This document shows, one piece after another, positions 31,901 through 35,071 of a stretch of DNA of 35,071 nucleotides. Origin of the DNA: Apostichopus californicus (Eukaryota > Echinodermata > Holothuroidea > Aspidochirotida > Stichopodidae); assembly GCA_020650975.1 (NCBI GenBank), contig JAIPMN010000496.1, positions 9,468 to 44,538 on the forward strand, written 5' to 3'. The notes below the pieces were generated by a model, which did no database searches, was not told the DNA's origin, and was given only the letters and a program-made list of their open reading frames with translations. How positions within the stretch are numbered: position 1 is the first letter of the stretch; each line of letters opens with the position of its first letter. The position numbers and the translations under genes were made by a program.

Positions 31901-34432
31901 AAGTAACAAGTCACAATATACTGATGCAGGTAATTCTTGAAATATTTATGACTATTTTGGTTTTTCTACAGTAACAGTTAATTATTTCTCACTGCACCCT
32001 TTATTAGAAATGGGATAATCATCAAAATTGTGACATTGCACCTCATACTCCTAAAAACCCTACAAATATTGTATAAGACAAGTGAAATTGAAACCTTAAA
32101 TCTATTTGAACTATGAACTGAAATATAACATGTTGTTTGCATGTGTAGTGTGTCCCCAATACTTTATAATACACACAGACACATATCACACAGACTGACA
32201 GTATTGATTACGGACTACATAGCAATGAACCAGCTTTGCAAAGACAGACCCTCTCCCCTACAGTATACAGAAATTACTATCTCTTCTGCCATCTGTACTG
32301 CCATTGAAATCAAGAAGAGTACTGTATCAAAATAAGATACACAACATGGCAACATGGAAGCAAAGCTAATACTGAATGCTATCAATAATAACTCCTCGAT
32401 GTCTATACTGTAAATTAAATAAATTTAAGACAACAAAATAAACTTCAACTATACCGTACCTGACACCAAAAGGCACAAATCCAGTAAAATTGATTAGGAA
32501 TTTGTACTGTATGTCCAATTTTACTGTCTGATTGTAAATAATTGATTTGTGAGTAACTATTGTTTGCCACCTATCTGAAATGTTAGTATGCTAAAACATA
32601 GTTGCAATACACAAAGCAGCTTTAGTTACAGAGACCAATATCACTAGTTGTAATTTGACTGGCCCAGGGACACTGAATGAATTTAAAGTCCTACTTACAG
32701 TTCTTCACTAAGGTAGTCCTTGCTCTACAGTTGGTCAAAATATGAGTAACTAAACCTGAGCCATGATGAATGCTTTTATATGGGGGCTAACACAATAAAA
32801 CAGTGTTTTTTTGGCACCATACTGTATTTAAATAACCAAAGTTCGTGTTAAATTCATTCAAGTGCCACCATTCTGTTTGAACAAGAATAAATAAAGGTGT
32901 GCTTTTCAAATACGTACAAATTGCATACTCATGCTTCCTAGGTGATGTTATTCAAACGTTAAAATGAATTCCCCCTCATGTTACCCAAAGTTTAAAAATG
33001 AAACTCATGACATCACCAGAAGCAAATTACAAGATTGTATTGAAGATTCTTAGGCGATTGTGATATATCTCTTCAAAGGATAGTCCAGGGTAATCTGTAT
33101 TCTTGACTGGATGATAATTAATGCATTCTCAGTATCTTGCTGAAATTTGCACAGTTAAATTCCTTTGTACAATTTTTAATATAAAATAAAAAAGTTGTCA
33201 CATTTTGTACCAAAAGTGATCCAGAACAGTTCAGCAAAATAGAAAATGTGATAGATGTACATTGACAAAACTTGCTTTTTCTTTCAATATCTTTTTTTTA
33301 CATCTCAATATGATATACTACTATCATCATTGGTGTATTATTCAGTTCACCTTTAATAAAGTGGAAACCCAATCCAAGCCAAGTTCAAAACAGTGGAAGG
33401 AGAAATGTAGCAATTTGAACAAAACATCTTGTTGTTAGTTTGTCGTGATAGCTCTGTGTTCACATTGGATCTCCTGATCTCGAACCAATGTTTGCAAGAT
33501 CAGAAATATTTTATACTGCAATCTCTGTCGTGTTCTTATTTGATCCCTGTCTCTGGATCTGAGATCACTGAACTGGCACATGATTCATTGGACCTAATTT
33601 CCAGTTTTCCTTCACGATTAACTTTTGTACAATTTCCTTTTGAGGAAAATGTTATTTCTATACCCTTGTGATCACAATTAATACATTGAAAAGCAAATGT
33701 GATTAACTTGAGAGAACAATTTAATAAAGAGAAATACCACTAACAAATTATAAGGGAACAAGTTTTCATGTGAATTGCATCTGTATGTTGTTTACTGGTG
33801 GCAATTTAGCTTAACTCTGAGGGTAAAATTAAAAGTAAGAATTGTGTTAAAGAACTAAACAAATGAATGGACAAAATACTAGAAGTTGTAGGATACCTAG
33901 AGAGTAAAAAGTAACATCATTACCACAACCCCATTACTCAGTAGCCTATGCTAGGCCACTTGCAAGCGAAAACTACCGAACTTACATTGGTTTCATAATA
34001 TGCTATGCGAGTCTATCTTAGCGTTACACTATGGTAAAAGACGATTGGGCTTGCGTAACATTAGATTTAGAACACAAGGCCTAAATATGCTACTAACTAA
34101 GCCGAGTCTTTGGGCTCTTCTTTGGTTATCACTAAGATTTTACATGTCCTAATGTTAACTCAATTGAATACCTTACACTAAATAACAAAAAAACTCAAAA
34201 TCTGATTAACGGCTATTCCCTTGATGTAACGACAAAGATTGCAAATAAAACTCACTTTGGTACTAGACTTCCCAACTGATGAACCCATGCAATGAAAGAC
34301 ACGATATTTATATGATTAAGAGTTGATTATTATAGTAACCTGCACTTCACTGAAACCGAGCCAACTAGTAAGGAACCTCTGTGTTGTTTCCTTAGTACTA
34401 CCACGGAAAAGCATACGAAGTCTGTGTGCCAT
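25738..34432 (-). CDS. MSRA: Selenoprotein methionine sulfoxide reductase A (MsrA), UGA at the catalytic position
   Basis: MsrA reduces methionine-S-sulfoxide in proteins and free methionine. Core exons 31071-30899, 26971-26720 and 25960-25738 join in phase to 215 residues; a candidate 5' exon (34432-34340) would give 246, against 235 in human. Numbered from the ATG at 31071, the active-site motif reads A-L-S-[TGA]-F-W-F-P-E at 21-29, so codon 24 replaces the nucleophilic Cys and is read here as selenocysteine. Other family motifs are present: RTRVGYTGG (40-48), GDHTETV (59-65), FWNNHD (83-88), QYMSAIF (96-102) and AEDYHQKY (140-147). The C-terminal tail is unusual and has no Cys; the other cysteines are 13, 34 and 92. 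A hairpin just after the TGA and a SECIS-like 3'UTR structure support recoding. Alternatives are a pseudogene or a sequencing error. Confidence 0.85.
25961..26719 (-). other. MsrA intron between the last two exons
   Basis: Bounded by GA|GTAAGT and CCAG|. It holds a 10-base poly-G at 26291-26300 and a 10-base poly-C at 26576-26585. No coding signal. Confidence 0.8.
26720..26971 (-). CDS. MSRA: MsrA exon with GDHTE and FWNNHD motifs
   Basis: 252 bases after TTATTAG|, completing a split codon to Met and reading G-D-H-T-E-T-V, F-D-P, Y-E-D-L-L, F-W-N-N-H-D and Q-Y-M-S-A-I-F. It ends GA|GTAAGT inside the Asp codon of A-E-D-Y-H-Q. Confidence 0.92.
28625..28700 (+). repeat. Tandem repeat, 15-bp unit
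   Basis: About five diverged copies of TACTAGTAACTCAGT lie next to the 3' end of the LINE fragment. A related motif (CAGTACCAGTAACTGAG) follows its 5' break near 29107-29124, so the LINE appears to have inserted into or beside this array. Confidence 0.75.
28701..29106 (-). mobile_element. 5'-truncated L2/CR1-type LINE, 3' end
   Basis: The minus strand from about 29106 to 28777 encodes the last 105-110 residues of a non-LTR retrotransposon reverse transcriptase protein. The conserved start I-L-H-S-L-H-W-L-P-V is followed by Y-K-C-I-H-G-M-A-P-A-Y-L and G-P-K-L-W-N-G-L-P. After the stop comes a short 3'UTR with GTACAGCGCTATTAAAT and a TTA microsatellite tail (28701-28721), as in L2-like elements. 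The frame is open throughout, so the copy is fairly young. It lies in an MsrA intron, in the same orientation as the gene. Confidence 0.85.
30261..30356 (+). repeat. Tandem duplication, 57-bp period
   Basis: About 40 bases containing ACTGTAGCCTGGTGTGTACT recur at 30261-30301 and 30318-30356 with few changes. Confidence 0.75.
30899..31071 (-). CDS. MSRA: MsrA exon with catalytic TGA
   Basis: Bounded by TTATAG| and AT|GTAAGG. The first codon after the acceptor is ATG, so it either starts translation here or is internal methionine after an upstream exon. It encodes the active-site motif with TGA at 31002-31000 and R-T-R-V-G-Y-T-G-G. It is markedly GC-richer than its surroundings, partly because of the hairpin at 30961-30991. 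Confidence 0.88.
30961..30991 (-). promoter_or_regulatory. Selenocysteine redefinition-like hairpin 3' of the TGA
   Basis: On the coding strand, eight bases after the TGA, CCCCGAGGCACAG (30991-30979) pairs with CTGTGCCCCGGGG (30973-30961) across a five-base loop. Twelve of thirteen positions are Watson-Crick and one is A.C. The hairpin lies inside codons. In human SELENON, a stem-loop starting about six bases after the UGA raises recoding efficiency; this one occupies the same place. Function here is inferred from position and stability. Confidence 0.65.
31072..34339 (-). other. Upstream MsrA intron or 5' flank
   Basis: 3.3 kb of AT-rich DNA. It is an intron if the candidate 5' exon is real, and flank otherwise. 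Apart from the SINE head at 31430-31522 nothing is recognised. An open frame at 33429-33671 on the plus strand has no similarity known to me. Confidence 0.5.
31430..31522 (-). repeat. tRNA-derived SINE head (Leu/Ser-like)
   Basis: On the minus strand, TGCCAAGTGGATAAAGGCGG resembles a class II tRNA A-box, followed about 45 bases later by GGTTTGACTC as a B-box. The stems are decayed. Downstream tail and family are unclear. Confidence 0.5.
34340..34432 (-). CDS. MSRA: Candidate 5' exon of MsrA with mitochondrial-type presequence
   Basis: Thirty-one codons from an ATG to CAG|GTTAC, phase 0, matching the phase-0 start of the next MsrA exon. The peptide begins MAHRLRMLFRGSTKE, rich in Arg and hydroxyl residues with hydrophobic spacing and no acidic residue before position 15, as in mitochondrial import signals. 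The donor is weak after the GT. It lies 3.3 kb upstream of the conserved exon. The link is inference only. Confidence 0.35.
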
Positions 34433-34633
34433 TAACGTCTAAACACACAACAATGAAATATGACGAATGAATAATGAACTTTTGCCGAAAACCACCGTGA
34501 GTTGGCAATTGTGAGCTTCCTAGTGTGTTGTTCATATAATAACCTGCAACAGTGTTCACGTTTCGTTGAAAGCGCCGTTACGTAAACGCCGTGACGTAAG
34601 TTCCTTCTAAGAGAATAGGAAGTCCGTGGTGAC
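34433..34633 (-). promoter_or_regulatory. Candidate MsrA promoter with bZIP-type sites
   Basis: Directly upstream of the candidate 5' exon and GC-richer than the surroundings. It contains TTACGTAA (34578-34585), the palindromic PAR-bZIP/C/EBP-type site, and TGACGTAA (34592-34599), a CREB/ATF half-palindrome, about 145-170 bases before the ATG. Sites of this kind occur in stress-responsive promoters; use here is inference. Confidence 0.35.
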
Positions 34634-34793
34634 CTAACTACGCTTGGTATGAATAAGGGTCAACCCTTTCAGGAAAATGGTATCGCGGTCAACAGCACCC
34701 CGTAGTTCCATTAATTGCCCGGTTCCAACTCCCTGGATAAACACGGAGATGATATGAAACTTCTTTGGCAGGTCACTCAGGGTACAATCCCGA
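34634..34793 (-). other. Possible 3' exon of an unidentified upstream gene
   Basis: An open minus-strand stretch ending in TAG at 34634 could follow an acceptor (CTATAG|) near 34794. The peptide includes DLPKKFHIISVFIQGVG and LMELRGAVDRDTIFLKG; its composition and codons look protein-like, but I recognise no family. It could equally be chance. Confidence 0.2.
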
Positions 34794-34909
34794 ATATTTC
34801 GATGTCTATAGCGCGAGGTTAAAGATATCAGGGGATGTAAAAATATGCAAATTTCGCTTGCTACGGACAACATTTTTCAAATAACATATTGACTTTTCAA
34901 TGGGAAATA

Positions 34910-35000
34910 CATTTACCATGAGGCTGGGGAGGGGGCGTCCCCTCCCCTTTGGCGAAAAAGTTAATTTTAAGGCCTCTAGATGCAAATGGTGCAATGTTTG
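34910..35000. repeat. Fragment related to the hAT-type MITE
   Basis: It shares the GC palindrome (GGGGAGGGGG...CCCCTCCCC) and the AGATGCAA...TGGTGC motif with the inside of the element at 17972-18275. No element ends are visible before the window edge. Confidence 0.5.
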
Positions 35001-35071
35001 AGCTCAAATCATGCAAAAGAATATTGATAATTATTTTGTGGAATAATTCTATTCACATCAGAAAAATGTAA

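Overview
The window is animal genomic DNA. It is AT-rich, its genes are split by introns with GT..AG borders, and it carries many short transposon fragments, poly-G tracts and simple repeats. The gene content (MYLIP with a FERM and a RING domain, an MsrA, an L2/CR1-type LINE end, tRNA-derived SINE heads, non-autonomous hAT-like elements) suits a marine invertebrate, perhaps a deuterostome such as an echinoderm. The species cannot be fixed from the sequence.

Layout, left to right. 1-190: head of a tRNA-derived SINE. 536-1019: a MITE with long terminal inverted repeats and TA flanks. 1.0-3.2 kb: noncoding DNA with small tandem repeats. 3.24-6.67 kb: probable long 3'UTR of MYLIP with three poly(A) signals and a perfect 14-bp hairpin. 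6674-14753, minus strand: MYLIP/IDOL in four coding exons, 467 codons. 15-24 kb: intergenic, with two hAT-like MITEs, a tandem array of about 299-bp units and poly-G tracts. 24.2-34.4 kb, minus strand: a methionine sulfoxide reductase A (MsrA) gene. 34.5-35.07 kb: its probable promoter, a possible exon of another gene and a repeat fragment.

The main discovery is that the MsrA gene appears to encode a selenoprotein. The catalytic cysteine codon of the MsrA motif (usually G-C-F-W) is an in-frame TGA at 31000-31002, in a gene whose frame, splice phases and conserved motifs are otherwise intact. Eight bases after the TGA the coding strand can fold a 13-position hairpin, placed like a selenocysteine redefinition element. 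About 1 kb after the stop codon, the 3'UTR holds a stem-loop at 24635-24702 with the features of a eukaryotic SECIS: ATGA/TGAT quartet, 9-position helix, apical AA and a two-part lower stem. The three signals are independent of one another and all lie on the same strand in the correct order.

The two genes share a strand but have no evident functional link. MYLIP is a membrane-associated E3 ubiquitin ligase. MsrA repairs oxidised methionine, and a candidate 5' exon suggests mitochondrial import.
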